Origin: a bacterium D16-51
GTDB taxonomy: Bacteria > Bacillota > Clostridia > Lachnospirales > Lachnospiraceae
Direction: 5' to 3'
Length of the DNA: 63,703 nucleotides
Assembly (NCBI GenBank): GCA_003612285.1
Contig: RAYE01000029.1
Span: 1 to 63,703, forward strand
Position numbers and translations under genes: made by a program
Shown here: piece after piece, positions 49,450-59,282 of the stretch
Numbering within the stretch: position 1 is the stretch's first letter
How the letters are laid out: the number at the start of each line of letters is the position of its first letter
The notes under the pieces: generated by a model
The model's input: the letters and a program-made list of their open reading frames with translations, nothing else
Told to the model about the DNA's origin: nothing
Databases searched by the model: none

Positions 49450-49579
49450 TGCACTTCCTCCTTTCATTCGTGTTTTCATAGTGGATATGGTTTTTGTGGA
49501 GAAAATACATATATACAGATATATGTATGGTTTATAACATGGTAGGTTTTATACCCTTTTAAAAACTTTTTTTGATATT

Positions 49580-49740
49580 TAGGAACTGTAAATAAATTAA
49601 TTGTCAGTTTGCGCTGAATATTTCTTTGAGTGTGCATGCCAAAAAACGTAGGCGTAGCGGGCTACGGCGAGGATTTTTGGCATGCACACTCAAAGAAATA
49701 GGCAAGCAAAATGATAAAATAATTTATTTACAGTTCCTTA
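49580..49740. repeat. Palindromic MITE-like element, family 4
   Basis: TAGGAACTGTAAATAAATT mirrors AATTTATTTACAGTTCCT. Inside, TTTCTTTGAGTGTGCATGCC mirrors GGCATGCACACTCAAAGAAA. The interval 49741-49976 after it holds nothing I can support. Confidence 0.88.
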
Positions 49741-49976
49741 GCTTTACTGTTATATTTATGGTTCTTCCTTGGATATAGTATATCATTTTTCATAACTTGT
49801 TACAATGTTTTTGTATTGGCTGTATTACTATTGGTATATGGTAGGGAAGATATAGTCTGCTGCACTATTGGTCTGACAGAATACTAAAGTTGGAATGCCT
49901 TTTTCTATACTTGTGTAAACTTTCCAGAGAAAAATGAGTTGTACTAAGATAAGATGGTTTCCAGTAGATATTTCAG

Positions 49977-50360
49977 TTGAATTGTGGTAACATATTTACA
50001 AATAAAATTAGAAGAATAATTTTTGTTTTTGTACTTGCTTTTTTGCTATGCAGTAAAGAAATATTGATACCAATTTTAGTGGACGCTGCCAGCAAAAAGA
50101 AAGTACATATGGTGTATGAACAAGTAATTAGTTCATTAAAATCAAAGATTAACACAATAGACTATGTGAGAGGAAATATGTTTTTTGCATATTATGATAT
50201 AAATAATGATGGAACAGATGAATTATTTGTTCTTTATGCAGGAGTGGATGATAAAAAAGTCCCCAAAAAGCAATATAATAAATATTTAAAGAAAATGAGT
50301 GGCACAAAGGGGATAAGGATGTATAAAGAAACAAATGCTAATTTAAATAAATTGAGGTAA
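49977..50360 (+). CDS. Short secreted or membrane-anchored protein, probably truncated
   Basis: A 127-residue frame from a TTG codon. A hydrophobic signal-like segment (IIFVFVLAFLLC) is followed by a helical part and YYDINNDGTDELFVLYAG, an EF-hand-like calcium loop (DxNxDGxxE) often seen in secreted Clostridia proteins with DUF-type folds. The frame ends soon after, so the usual C-terminal domain is missing. No good ribosome binding site. It lies just before the MNT gene. Confidence 0.45.
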   Translation: MNCGNIFTNKIRRIIFVFVLAFLLCSKEILIPILVDAASKKKVHMVYEQVISSLKSKINTIDYVRGNMFFAYYDINNDGTDELFVLYAGVDDKKVPKKQYNKYLKKMSGTKGIRMYKETNANLNKLR

Positions 50361-50369
50361 GAGGTGTAG

Positions 50370-50651
50370 ATGGAACAAATATATGCACAAATTAGGGACA
50401 TTGCAAAACAGCATCAGGTGAAAAAAATAGTTTTATTTGGTTCCAGGGCAAGGGGAGATTATCAGGAGAAAAGTGATATTGACCTGGCAGTCTATGATTG
50501 CCAGGATTTCTTTGAATTTTCCTGTCAATTAGAGGAAGAGTTATGGTCGTTATTGCGGCTGGATCTGATTGATATGAATGCGGTATCCGTGTCGGAAGAA
50601 TTAATCCATGAGATCGAGAGAGATGGGGTGATATTATATGAAGCGGTTTGA
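50370..50651 (+). CDS. MNT-type nucleotidyltransferase (HEPN/MNT module)
   Basis: A 93-residue minimal nucleotidyltransferase: VLFGSRARGDYQEKSDIDLA carries the GSxxRG and DxD catalytic motif. In HEPN/MNT toxin-antitoxin modules this protein modifies and neutralises the HEPN RNase. Its stop overlaps the start of the HEPN gene by 14 bases. GAGGTG precedes the ATG. The partner is frameshifted, so the module may be inactive. Confidence 0.9.
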   Translation: MEQIYAQIRDIAKQHQVKKIVLFGSRARGDYQEKSDIDLAVYDCQDFFEFSCQLEEELWSLLRLDLIDMNAVSVSEELIHEIERDGVILYEAV

Positions 50652-51044
50652 ACAGTATTTAAGGCATTTAGAGGTATTGCAAAGAGCCGATCAGGAAGAT
50701 TTGAAAATGAGTTTATTATCAGTGGTATTATTGATAAGTTTTTTATTCAATTTGAGTTAGGATGGAAAGTATTAAAACAGCTATTACGGTATGAAGGGAT
50801 TGGGATTTCACGTTTCGGCTCACCTCGGGATATTATTAAGGAAGCATATGCCTGTTTTGATTTTTTGGATGAAGAGACATGGCTTTGTATGCTGCAGAAA
50901 CGTAATGACACCACCCATATTTATAATGAGGAAGCTGCCAGACAGTTAGTACAGGAGATATTAGAAGTTTATATTCATGCATTTGAACATATGGGCATGG
51001 CAGTACAGGAGCGTTATGGAAAAGTTTTGGAGGAAATGCCATAA
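50638..51044 (+). pseudogene. HEPN (HI0074-like) partner, one-base frameshift
   Basis: The start KRFEQYLRHLEVLQRADQED reads in frame one. The rest continues in another frame as NEFIISGIIDKFFIQFELGW, SRFGSPRDIIKEAYACF and MLQKRNDTTHIYNEE, the HI0074-type HEPN domain with its RNxxxH-like motif (RNDTTH). One A is missing in the AAAA run near 50703. With it, the gene would be about 135 codons, the family length. Confidence 0.85.
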
Positions 51045-51383
51045 AGCGATGTATATGGATTAAATATAACAATTTTAGAAAAATTCCACCAATGATGTTT
51101 AAAATATGATACTTCGTAACTGTTGCCGCCATAGTTGGCAAAAAGTAAGATATAATTATCTGGGTGGGGAAAAGAGAGCTGGAAAGTACGATAAAAAAGA
51201 AATGGAGGAAGCAGTAAAAGAGGATAAAACTGCTCCAAAATCCCATATCACAAAAACTTCCCATAAGATATTTATAGCTGTTATATCTCATAAGAGGATT
51301 AATTTCCACTACTTCCCACATAATATAAAATCAGAGCGAAAGCTATATAATAGACTTGCGCCCCGATTATGCTTACTATTTAG
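51045..51383. other. Intergenic stretch without recognisable content
   Basis: This AT-rich stretch follows the HEPN gene. Short open frames exist, but none has a ribosome binding site and family-like sequence together. No inverted-repeat element was found. Confidence 0.5.
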
Positions 51384-51575
51384 TTATTCTTTAATTCTGT
51401 CAATATCTGTTAGATTAACGCCTAAAGACGTTAAAACGGCTTTTAATGAAAGATAATCATTTTTCAGTCCTTCATACGTTTTAGTTGCATTCTCTTCGTT
51501 TGCATTTTTCATATGTGCTTGTACTTTTTGAAAATCCTGCACAGTTCTTTCGATAATTTCTGCATTATTAGGCAT
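51384..51575 (-). CDS. Small helical protein
   Basis: A 63-residue protein with AGGAGG seven to eight bases before ATG 51575. The C-terminal part DYLSLKAVLTSLGVNLTDID resembles the end of the 59-residue protein at 61548-61727 (KYLLAKLQSLGVPTEEI), so the two may be distant paralogues. Function unknown. Confidence 0.65.
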   Translation of the reverse strand: MPNNAEIIERTVQDFQKVQAHMKNANEENATKTYEGLKNDYLSLKAVLTSLGVNLTDIDRIKE

Positions 51576-51598
51576 ACTAATCACCTCCTATATTATAG

Positions 51599-51740
51599 TT
51601 AGGAACTGTAAATAATTAAACTGAACAACTTACTTGCTTGTTTTTTCGATTGCTGCATCAAAAAGGCTCGCCGTGTCTCTGCTTCGGTCGGTGCTAAGCA
51701 CCAGCGGCACTTGTTTATTCAATTTGTTTACAGTTCTTTA
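51599..51740. repeat. Palindromic MITE-like element, family 4, diverged core
   Basis: TTAGGAACTGTAAATAATT faces AATTTGTTTACAGTTCTTTA. The ends match 49580-49740, but the inner sequence differs and pairs poorly. The region 51741-52135 up to the repeated leader shows no supported gene. Confidence 0.75.
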
Positions 51741-52135
51741 CGCTTAATTTATTAATCATACTATACCATAATCAGGGAATAGAGTCTATCATATATTGTA
51801 GCGTAAAATTTCAGTAACAACATGTTGGTTACTGGCCACGGAGTGAATAGTAACTGTTGAAATATTATATTAGCCGCATAATTTTACATTTTTCCTGTTG
51901 AATTTGACAAAGTTAGAAATGAAAAGAAGGATTTTGTTAAACTGTATTCAAGTTAAGAGTTCAGTTAGCAAAATCCTTTTTATTTTGTCAAATAAGCAGG
52001 GGATTTTGAGTAATCTTTGTAAAAAATACCATATAGTTACAGAGATGATGCAGCCAATAAGGGACTGCGGAATTTACAGTTCCAAAGAAAGAGTTACTGT
52101 GGATGGTTACAAAAAAGGAAAGGTGAGTAAGTGTG

Positions 52136-52250
52136 AAAAATACATTTTTCACAACTCTTGCGTAGCAAGAGTTTGGCAATTTGTGTCTGCGCACACTTGC
52201 CACAAATTTGTTATGCACAAAAAACGTGTGCAGAAATGAGGATTATTATG
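52136..52250 (+). repeat. Repeated structured leader, copy 2
   Basis: Nearly identical (about three differences) to the inverse of 27801-27916, up to and including the start codon region. It contains the same hairpins and the AGAAATGAGGATTATTATG initiation region. The downstream gene here is a secreted CHAP protein, unlike copy 1. Confidence 0.85.
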
Positions 52251-53828
52251 AAAAGCAAAGCAAAAAGAAGAATGTCACTGTTTATTGTGTTAGCTATGGC
52301 ATTGTCACTGTTTCAGGGGTTTGTGCTTTATACAAAAAAAGCAGAAGCATCCTCATGGCCTGCGGTATCAAACAGCAGATATCTGAAATGTTACACAATC
52401 AGTACAGGGAACAATACTACAGCGTACACTTCATCGAATTTGAAAACGAAGAAGGGAACAATCTATGGAACAGACGAGTTGTATGTTTACAGTATTAACG
52501 ATACGTATGCATATGTTTCTTACCCGGTATCAGGTGGCAGGAAATATGCCTATATTCCAACAAGCGTGATTACTGCCAATAATCAGGCGCATGTACAGGT
52601 AGCCGCAAGGGAAAAAATTGCTACTTATAAGCGTGCAGGTTCTGGTGCTTATGGGTATATTTCTAAGGGAGACTGGGTGATGAGGGTTGCAGTTTCAGGT
52701 TCTTACAGCCAGGTAATTTACCCGGCTGGAGCTGCAATGAAAATGGGATGGATAACGACAGACGCTTATAACTCCTATATAGCAGTATCGGAGAATAGTG
52801 GGAACAGTGCAGGAAATGGGTATTCCAGTAATTCTTCTGGTGCAAAACTTGGAAGTTATGGCTCTGGTAAAGTAAGATGTTATACTTTGGCGGCTTTTGG
52901 AAGGGTATATGCATATGATGACGCAGCATTACGGAGTAAAAATAGTGGCCGTTATATTGATTGTGCAGCAGATGAGGTTTATGTGCAGTCTGTTAATATA
53001 GCATATGGCTCTGTATTGCTTTCCTATCCTGTGTCTGGCGGAAGGAGAAGTATGTATTTTAAGCTGTCAGATATTATGGCAGATTCAGGAAGCCGCCCAT
53101 ATACTGTTTATGCAAACCATAAAATCATAACTTACAAGAGGGCTTCGGCAGAAAATCAGTATGGATATATCCAGAATGAGGAGGTTGTTGTAGTTGGCGT
53201 TTCTGGGGGCTTTACACAGATTATTTACAGCATTGGCTCTGGTAATTATAAGATGGGATTTATCAGAACCGCAGAAATAGAAAGCACGGGAAATGTTTCT
53301 CAGGGGGATGGAGGGCAGGCAGCGGATAGCACTGGTCTGGCACAGAAAATTGTAAATTATGAGCTTTCACAGGTAGGGGTGGGTGATTATCAGGGAAATA
53401 ATAATGTTCCCTATAATACATGGTATTACGGAAGAGCTGTGAATGGTTCTGGATATGCCTGGTGTATGGCATTTCAGGCATATAGTGCAAATCAGTTTGG
53501 GGTGCTGAATACAGCGGTTCCAAAAACTGCAAGCTGTACACAGGCTGTTAACTGGTACAAAAACAGGGGGCAGTTCCATTATTCAAAATCTTATGGAGGA
53601 AATTATACTCCTAAGGCAGGGGATCTTGTTTTCTACTATGATACATCAAGTAAGAGTATTTGCCATGTGGGAATGGTTATCGCTGCACCTGTGAATGGAT
53701 ATTTGCAGACGGTAGAGGGGAATATCCGGTGTTCCGATGGAAATTGGAAGGTGCAGAAGTTTACGAAGAATGCAAAGAGGACAGAGAACCATTCTTATGT
53801 GTATGGCTATGCATCACCTGCATATTGA
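52248..53828 (+). CDS. Secreted CHAP-domain protein with SH3-like repeats
   Basis: A 526-residue exported protein. The signal peptide covers about residues 1-34 (LFIVLAMALSLFQGFVLY, cleavage near AEA-SS). Two similar modules of about 150 residues each contain YVSYPVSGGRKYAYI and VLLSYPVSGGRRSMYF, SH3-like wall-binding repeats. A C-terminal CHAP amidase/endopeptidase domain follows, with catalytic Cys in GYAWCMAFQA and His in SICHVGMVI. Likely a peptidoglycan hydrolase. It shares YPVSGG-type repeats with the next gene. Confidence 0.88.
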   Translation: MKSKAKRRMSLFIVLAMALSLFQGFVLYTKKAEASSWPAVSNSRYLKCYTISTGNNTTAYTSSNLKTKKGTIYGTDELYVYSINDTYAYVSYPVSGGRKYAYIPTSVITANNQAHVQVAAREKIATYKRAGSGAYGYISKGDWVMRVAVSGSYSQVIYPAGAAMKMGWITTDAYNSYIAVSENSGNSAGNGYSSNSSGAKLGSYGSGKVRCYTLAAFGRVYAYDDAALRSKNSGRYIDCAADEVYVQSVNIAYGSVLLSYPVSGGRRSMYFKLSDIMADSGSRPYTVYANHKIITYKRASAENQYGYIQNEEVVVVGVSGGFTQIIYSIGSGNYKMGFIRTAEIESTGNVSQGDGGQAADSTGLAQKIVNYELSQVGVGDYQGNNNVPYNTWYYGRAVNGSGYAWCMAFQAYSANQFGVLNTAVPKTASCTQAVNWYKNRGQFHYSKSYGGNYTPKAGDLVFYYDTSSKSICHVGMVIAAPVNGYLQTVEGNIRCSDGNWKVQKFTKNAKRTENHSYVYGYASPAY

Positions 53829-53855
53829 TGTCAAAAAAGAAAGGGGAAATGAAGT

Positions 53856-55310
53856 ATGAAACATTTTATTCAGAAAAAAATTACATTTGCAGCAATTTTA
53901 TTGGCCGTTTTGTTTGGGGTAATGGCTGGCATGAAAAAAACATATGCAGCCACAGAAACGTCTAAAGTACCAATCACAGCATATTTAAAAGGTTACAGCA
54001 CAGTTAAAACATATAATGCGGTAAATGGCAGGGTAATTGGTTCGATTTATTCTTCTGACAAATGCACCATTTTAAATGTGTATTCTTCCGGCTGGTGCCG
54101 TGTAAGATATCCTATTTCAGGAGGTACGAAGACAGCATATACTTATTCAAGTTACTTTTTTGCTAATACGAATTTTTCTGTTGCAGAGACTAAACCGGTT
54201 AAGAACAGGGATGTTTATGGAAAATCAAATCTGACATATAAGTTAGGAACAACGTATTCCAGTGACTCTATTTTAATTATTGGGAGTTCTAATGGAAACC
54301 AGCAGATTCTATACCCTGTATCCGGTGGGTATAAGATGGGATTTATTTCAGGAAGTATCAGTACAAATAACGGAAGTACAGGCGGTTACAGCCCGGTAGT
54401 ATATAATGGGACAAAATCAGAAATTGAAGGTCTGTGTTTTGATGCAAAGTATTATGCGGATACGTATCCTGATTTAAAAGCGGCGTTTGGCTATGATTCT
54501 GCGAAACTTTTAAATCATTGGAAAACATGTGGCATAAAAGAGGGACGGGGAGCTTCTCCAATACTGGATTTAAAATATTATATGGCGAATAATACAGACT
54601 TACGAAATTTTTATGGAAGTACAAATTATGCAGGAGGATATCAGCATTTTTTGGAGCATGGTTATGCAGAGTTCCGCCCATCTTCAAAATATTATAATGG
54701 GGATTATTATAGAAAACAGAATGCAGATTTGAAGTCTTTTGACAGCAAGTTTTTATTAAAACATTATTTGCAGTATGGTATTAAAGAAAACCGATATGCA
54801 AATACAACAAGGTATATGCCTGGTACGGCTGCTTCGTCCTCTTCTTATGCTAATCCAATCAGCTATGCTAATGCGAGATGGAGTGCAGGCAGGGAAAGTG
54901 GCTGCCAGCATGATATTCAGGGAGTGCCGGCTGGGACGCCGGTATATGCAATCGCTGATGGAACAATTACCTGTCAGCAGAAATATGCTTATAAAAATGG
55001 TGCAAAATATCTGGTATCTTATGGAAATGTAATTTATTTTACGTCTTCCGATGGGAAGACAAAGGCAACATATGCCCATCTGAATGGGTTTTCAAAATGT
55101 AATGCCCAGATTCCGGCCAGCCGTACATGGCAGAAGAGTGCAAGTGCTGTAAAAACTTATACGCTTGGCCTCGGCTCTTGCTCCGTGCGCAGAGGGGAAC
55201 TGATTGGGTATGTTGGGACAACAGGAAATTCTACTGGGCCACATTTACATTTTGAATTGCGGATTAATGGAAGCCGGGTAAATCCACCATCTTATGTTTC
55301 TATAAATTAG
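53856..55310 (+). CDS. Secreted M23-family peptidase with SH3-like and wall-binding repeats
   Basis: A 484-residue exported protein. The signal peptide ends near residue 30 (GMKKTYA). It has an SH3-like repeat pair (YPISGGTKTAYTY, YPVSGGYKMGFI), then about three repeats with FDAKYYADTYPDLKAAFG and HWKTCGIKEGRGASP. The C-terminal M23 domain has TYAHLNGF and GPHLHFELRING. The first metal motif reads GCQHDIQG, without the usual HxxxD spacing. The domain is about 87% identical by eye to that of 61889-63355. A terminator follows. Confidence 0.9.
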   Translation: MKHFIQKKITFAAILLAVLFGVMAGMKKTYAATETSKVPITAYLKGYSTVKTYNAVNGRVIGSIYSSDKCTILNVYSSGWCRVRYPISGGTKTAYTYSSYFFANTNFSVAETKPVKNRDVYGKSNLTYKLGTTYSSDSILIIGSSNGNQQILYPVSGGYKMGFISGSISTNNGSTGGYSPVVYNGTKSEIEGLCFDAKYYADTYPDLKAAFGYDSAKLLNHWKTCGIKEGRGASPILDLKYYMANNTDLRNFYGSTNYAGGYQHFLEHGYAEFRPSSKYYNGDYYRKQNADLKSFDSKFLLKHYLQYGIKENRYANTTRYMPGTAASSSSYANPISYANARWSAGRESGCQHDIQGVPAGTPVYAIADGTITCQQKYAYKNGAKYLVSYGNVIYFTSSDGKTKATYAHLNGFSKCNAQIPASRTWQKSASAVKTYTLGLGSCSVRRGELIGYVGTTGNSTGPHLHFELRINGSRVNPPSYVSIN

Positions 55311-55331
55311 AGGGTAAATTGCTCGAAATAG

Positions 55332-55385
55332 AATCCTCCAAAGGTAATATTCATAGCGATACATAGAAATTACCTTTGGAGGATT
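55332..55385 (+). terminator. Terminator with 17-bp stem
   Basis: AATCCTCCAAAGGTAAT and ATTACCTTTGGAGGATT pair perfectly, then TTATTCT. A dispersed repeat shared with 32268-32296 follows at 55391. Confidence 0.88.
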
Positions 55386-55479
55386 TATTCTCGCGTATGC
55401 AACGGGCCAAACGCAATGCCTGCAGGGGGCTGAATGGGCATATTTATATTTCGAATCTGTCAACGTACCACAGGATTAC

Positions 55480-57342
55480 TTATACTGCATTTCCATAATA
55501 TTGCGCCTGGGTACTCCACAACTCATGATACAATCCGTTTCTCTCCAGCATCAATTCCTCATGGCAGCCGCGCTGCACCACCGCACCATTATCAAATACC
55601 GCAATTTCATCACAGAACTTACAGGAAGATAGCCTATGGCTGATATAAATAGCTGTTTTCTGCCCTATCAATTCATTGAACTTTAAGTAAATCTCTGCTT
55701 CTGCAATCGGATCCAAGGCTGCAGTCGGTTCATCTAAGACAATAAATGGTACATCTTTATACAGAGCCCTTGCCAAAGCCACCTTTTGGGCTTCACCGCC
55801 GGAAATTTCCACCCCCTCTGCCTCAAAGTCCTTATACAGTATGGTATCTGTGCCATTAGGCATAGTTTTTAAACGCTCTGAAAGCCCGGCTTTTTTTAGG
55901 CACTGCTCAGCCTTTTTCTTGTCGTACTCCATAGCTGTTGCTACGTTCTGCCCCAATGAAAAAGAAAACAGCTTAAAATCCTGAAAAACTACAGAAAAAA
56001 TACTTAGGTACTCGTCATAATCATACTTTCTGATATCAACTCCATTTAATCGTATCTCTCCCTCTGTTGGGTCATATAACCTGCACAAAAGCTTAATAAA
56101 CGTAGTCTTTCCCGAACCGTTTTTACCTACTACTGCTAACCGTTCTCCTATTTTAAATTTTAAGGAAAGATTTCGTAGCGAATATGCCTCTGCTCCCGGA
56201 TAGCGAAAACTGACATTACAAAACTCAATTTCATAGTCTGTGTCCCCACGGTCGCAAAAAGCTCGTTTTTCAACAGGAAGTGTTCCTTCATACTTATGAT
56301 TCGGAATATCCAGATAGTCAAACAGCCCCTGTAAGTGTCTGCAGTAAACCTCATTGTCTATCAGTACAAACATCATATCCTGAACACCTGTGCCAAGCTT
56401 TCCCAATGCTCCGATATATTGTACAATGCTTCCCACACCAAACGCACCCAGGTAAGCTTTAAGCACCACATATACCCAGCATACTATGTTTCCTATACTA
56501 GCAATTGCCGCTGCCAATGCAGGGTAAGCTGCCATATGAAGCACATGCGCCCTGGCCTCTTTATCCCGTTCTTCCATCTTTTGAAACGCTCTGTCTGCTG
56601 TAGTATTCTGTTTATATATACGTACATCTTTTGCACGTTCCAGGCTCGTAGAAAGCACCTGGCCAAAAAATGTAAATGCCCGGTTAAACCATACTGTGAT
56701 ATTACACCATTTCTCAAAGATAGCATTCTCTTCCTGTGTCGCCCTGGAATTTACAAGTCCTCCCAGTACCACACATATTCCAATTCCAAGAATCCAAAGC
56801 GGAGAATCCACTGCTTTACTTCCGGCATCTGACAAAAATAAGGTAATCGTAAGTGATAATGAAAGAACGATATTTGCAGCCGCATTTACCAAACTGTTCA
56901 GCCCCCACACTAACTGTCCCAGCCCGTTACCGAACATAAACAAATTTTGTGATGCCGCCTGCTTCTGCTGCAGGATTTTAGCATCCTCCAAATCAGCATA
57001 ATCCATAGCCATGGTTTTATCTGCAAATACCTTGCCAAAAAAGTTCCACATCTGGGCTTCTTTTTCTTCCGTTACCCGATCCACAATGCTTTTAACCAAT
57101 AACACGATAAAATTCGTAAGTACCACGGCAGCCACCAGAAAAAGAATCTGCTTCATTCGCCGCTCCCCGTCCAGTTCATTGATGATTTTGGCAGAAAGCC
57201 ATACGGAAACCAGGGGCTGCACTGCCGCCAATAGTGCCGATACCGCTTTTCCACCTGCCAGCCCTGGACAATATTGTTTTAATACACCGATGCCCCTCTT
57301 CGTAATTTTGATCCGCTCTGTTATTGTCAGCCGCTTCTTCAT
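55480..57342 (-). CDS. ABC exporter half-transporter, subunit 2
   Basis: A 620-residue permease-ATPase fusion with six membrane helices in the first 320 residues. In the nucleotide-binding domain, Walker A is VGKNGSGKTTFIKLL, signature EISGGEAQKVALARAL, Walker B FIVLDEPTAALDP and H-loop ISHR. Its start overlaps the stop of the other half-transporter by four bases, so the two form a heterodimer of the type that exports peptides or lipids. A LytTR two-component system lies upstream on the same strand. Confidence 0.92.
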   Translation of the reverse strand: MKKRLTITERIKITKRGIGVLKQYCPGLAGGKAVSALLAAVQPLVSVWLSAKIINELDGERRMKQILFLVAAVVLTNFIVLLVKSIVDRVTEEKEAQMWNFFGKVFADKTMAMDYADLEDAKILQQKQAASQNLFMFGNGLGQLVWGLNSLVNAAANIVLSLSLTITLFLSDAGSKAVDSPLWILGIGICVVLGGLVNSRATQEENAIFEKWCNITVWFNRAFTFFGQVLSTSLERAKDVRIYKQNTTADRAFQKMEERDKEARAHVLHMAAYPALAAAIASIGNIVCWVYVVLKAYLGAFGVGSIVQYIGALGKLGTGVQDMMFVLIDNEVYCRHLQGLFDYLDIPNHKYEGTLPVEKRAFCDRGDTDYEIEFCNVSFRYPGAEAYSLRNLSLKFKIGERLAVVGKNGSGKTTFIKLLCRLYDPTEGEIRLNGVDIRKYDYDEYLSIFSVVFQDFKLFSFSLGQNVATAMEYDKKKAEQCLKKAGLSERLKTMPNGTDTILYKDFEAEGVEISGGEAQKVALARALYKDVPFIVLDEPTAALDPIAEAEIYLKFNELIGQKTAIYISHRLSSCKFCDEIAVFDNGAVVQRGCHEELMLERNGLYHELWSTQAQYYGNAV

Positions 57343-59189
57343 TCGGATGCACCCCCTTCTCCCGGATGTTCTTGATAATATTTTGCCTGTGTCGCATACA
57401 GCTCATAATATCTTCCCTGTTTTGCAAGGAGCTCTGTATGGGTTCCTTCCTCAATGATTCTTCTGTTTTCCATCAATACAATACGGTCACAAAACCTTGT
57501 AGAAGCCAGACGGTGGGAAATAAACACTGCAGAAGAATCCTTCATCACTTCATTATAGGTTTCATACAAATTACTTTCTGCGATTGGATCTAGCGCTGCT
57601 GTCGGCTCATCAAGTATTATCACCGGGGCATTTCGGTATAATGCACGTGCAAGCAGCAATTTTTGAATCTGCCCACCGGAAAGTTCAGTTCCGTTATCAT
57701 TTACTTCCCTGCTGTATTCGCTGTCCATGCCATTTTCAAGAGAAGCAATCTTTTCCCAAAGTCCGGCCTTTTGAAGGCACGTTTCTACTTTTCTCCGGTC
57801 AATCCGCGGTGGTTCTTCTTCTGCCACTGCCTCCGCGAAAGTCACAGGTAACAGGGAAAATTGTTGGAATACTGCGGAAAATAATTCATAATACTTGTCT
57901 CTGTTATACTCTTTTACATTCTTGCCACCGTAACATACCGTACCTTCCGTTGGGTCTGTCAGCCCGCATAAAAGCTTTACCAGGGTTGTTTTTCCAGCGC
58001 CATTTAAACCTACTACCGCCAAATGCTCCTTTGGCGCAATCGTCAGATTTAGTCCAGACAGCGTATCCTGTTCTGCACCTTCATAGCGGTAACATACATT
58101 ACAAAGCGAAATCTCTTTCGGACCCGCCATTAATTCCTCTGACCAAATTCCACCATCTCGCAGAAACGTATTTTGATAGCCTAAAAAGGTACGAAGATAA
58201 TCCACTGTCATGCTGATGCGTTGAAGTGAATTTACCTGGCCAAAGAGATCGGACAGCCATGCGGAGAATCCGGCTATCACGCCAAAATACAAAACAAAAT
58301 CCGCTACACCCAAAGTTCCGGCTGCCACCATATAGATTAAATAGGTATAAGCAGCAATCTCCCGCAGCAAAGACAAGCCACTTTCTCCTGCTGCAACACC
58401 AAATACCCGCTTCGTATACCGTCTGTACCAATTACCAAGCCCTTTTAAATTCTTTTGGTAGATATCTCCAAGCCATCCTGCCATGCGGTACAAACGAATA
58501 TCTTTTGCTGATTTTAAGTCGCCGGATACTTGTGTCAGATATCCAATCTTTTGCAAATACCCTGCCCTTTCTGCCTGATTTTTCTCCATCCAGCTGATTA
58601 CCCGGTGATTCAACAAGTAACCTGCTAAATTCATCAAAACTAAAAATAAAACCAGATACACATTTAGCTGCGCTAAAATTCCGAAATACAGGAAAAATCC
58701 AAGGCCATTTGTACAAAGTGCAATACACACATCATACACTTGCGATAATGGCGAAAAATTTCCGTTGCAGGCGGCTATACTTTCCGACTGAAGCTTTCGG
58801 AACCGTTCTGTTTCCTGATAGCAATAATCTGCCGTCATCCCCTTCCTTGCCACCAGTTCTGTGTAGTGGGTATTCATCTGAAGCTTATGAAAAAATACCA
58901 GTTTATCCAGAAATACTTTTAACCCTGCGCCAAGCGCGAGGACTCCCGTTCCTGCCACCGTAACAATCATTACTGCCTTTATTCCCTTGGACGCTGAAAT
59001 ATATTCAATTACTATCTTCGGCAAAAAAATTGTCACCACCGGAATTACAATGCCTACCGCTGCCGACAATATACATAAAAGCAGCAAAGACGGATGATAT
59101 TTCATAGTATGTTTCAAAACAAAACAAAGATTCCCAAATACTCCATATTGCTTCGCAAGAAGCACATCCTCCTCTTTCTCTTCCTTCAT
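57339..59189 (-). CDS. ABC exporter half-transporter, subunit 1
   Basis: A 616-residue permease-ATPase fusion. Walker A is VGLNGAGKTTLVKLL, signature ELSGGQIQKLLLARAL, Walker B VIILDEPTAALDP. The ATG at 59189 has GGAGGTGA upstream; a much longer open frame upstream is not translated sequence but runs into the giant palindrome. Partner of the next gene. The substrate is unknown; no precursor peptide gene was identified next to it. Confidence 0.92.
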   Translation of the reverse strand: MKEEKEEDVLLAKQYGVFGNLCFVLKHTMKYHPSLLLLCILSAAVGIVIPVVTIFLPKIVIEYISASKGIKAVMIVTVAGTGVLALGAGLKVFLDKLVFFHKLQMNTHYTELVARKGMTADYCYQETERFRKLQSESIAACNGNFSPLSQVYDVCIALCTNGLGFFLYFGILAQLNVYLVLFLVLMNLAGYLLNHRVISWMEKNQAERAGYLQKIGYLTQVSGDLKSAKDIRLYRMAGWLGDIYQKNLKGLGNWYRRYTKRVFGVAAGESGLSLLREIAAYTYLIYMVAAGTLGVADFVLYFGVIAGFSAWLSDLFGQVNSLQRISMTVDYLRTFLGYQNTFLRDGGIWSEELMAGPKEISLCNVCYRYEGAEQDTLSGLNLTIAPKEHLAVVGLNGAGKTTLVKLLCGLTDPTEGTVCYGGKNVKEYNRDKYYELFSAVFQQFSLLPVTFAEAVAEEEPPRIDRRKVETCLQKAGLWEKIASLENGMDSEYSREVNDNGTELSGGQIQKLLLARALYRNAPVIILDEPTAALDPIAESNLYETYNEVMKDSSAVFISHRLASTRFCDRIVLMENRRIIEEGTHTELLAKQGRYYELYATQAKYYQEHPGEGGASE

Positions 59190-59208
59190 GTGCTCACCTC
59201 CAATTGCA

Positions 59209-59258
59209 GTATACCAAAACAAATTGAACCATCCGCTGTTATGACGCGAATGGTTCAA
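59209..59258 (-). promoter_or_regulatory. Putative activator-dependent promoter of the ABC exporter
   Basis: A TATACT box on the minus strand (59214-59209) has no good -35. Instead a 12-bp inverted repeat, TTGAACCATCCG (59224-59235) and CGAATGGTTCAA (59247-59258), covers that place. This fits control by a DNA-binding activator, perhaps the LytTR regulator encoded upstream. Confidence 0.5.
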
Positions 59259-59282
59259 AATATGACACGGATAGATACTATT

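Noticed and set aside
51106-51456. 116-codon plus-strand frame
   Set aside because: It lacks a ribosome binding site, has a random-looking composition and overlaps the better supported small gene on the other strand.
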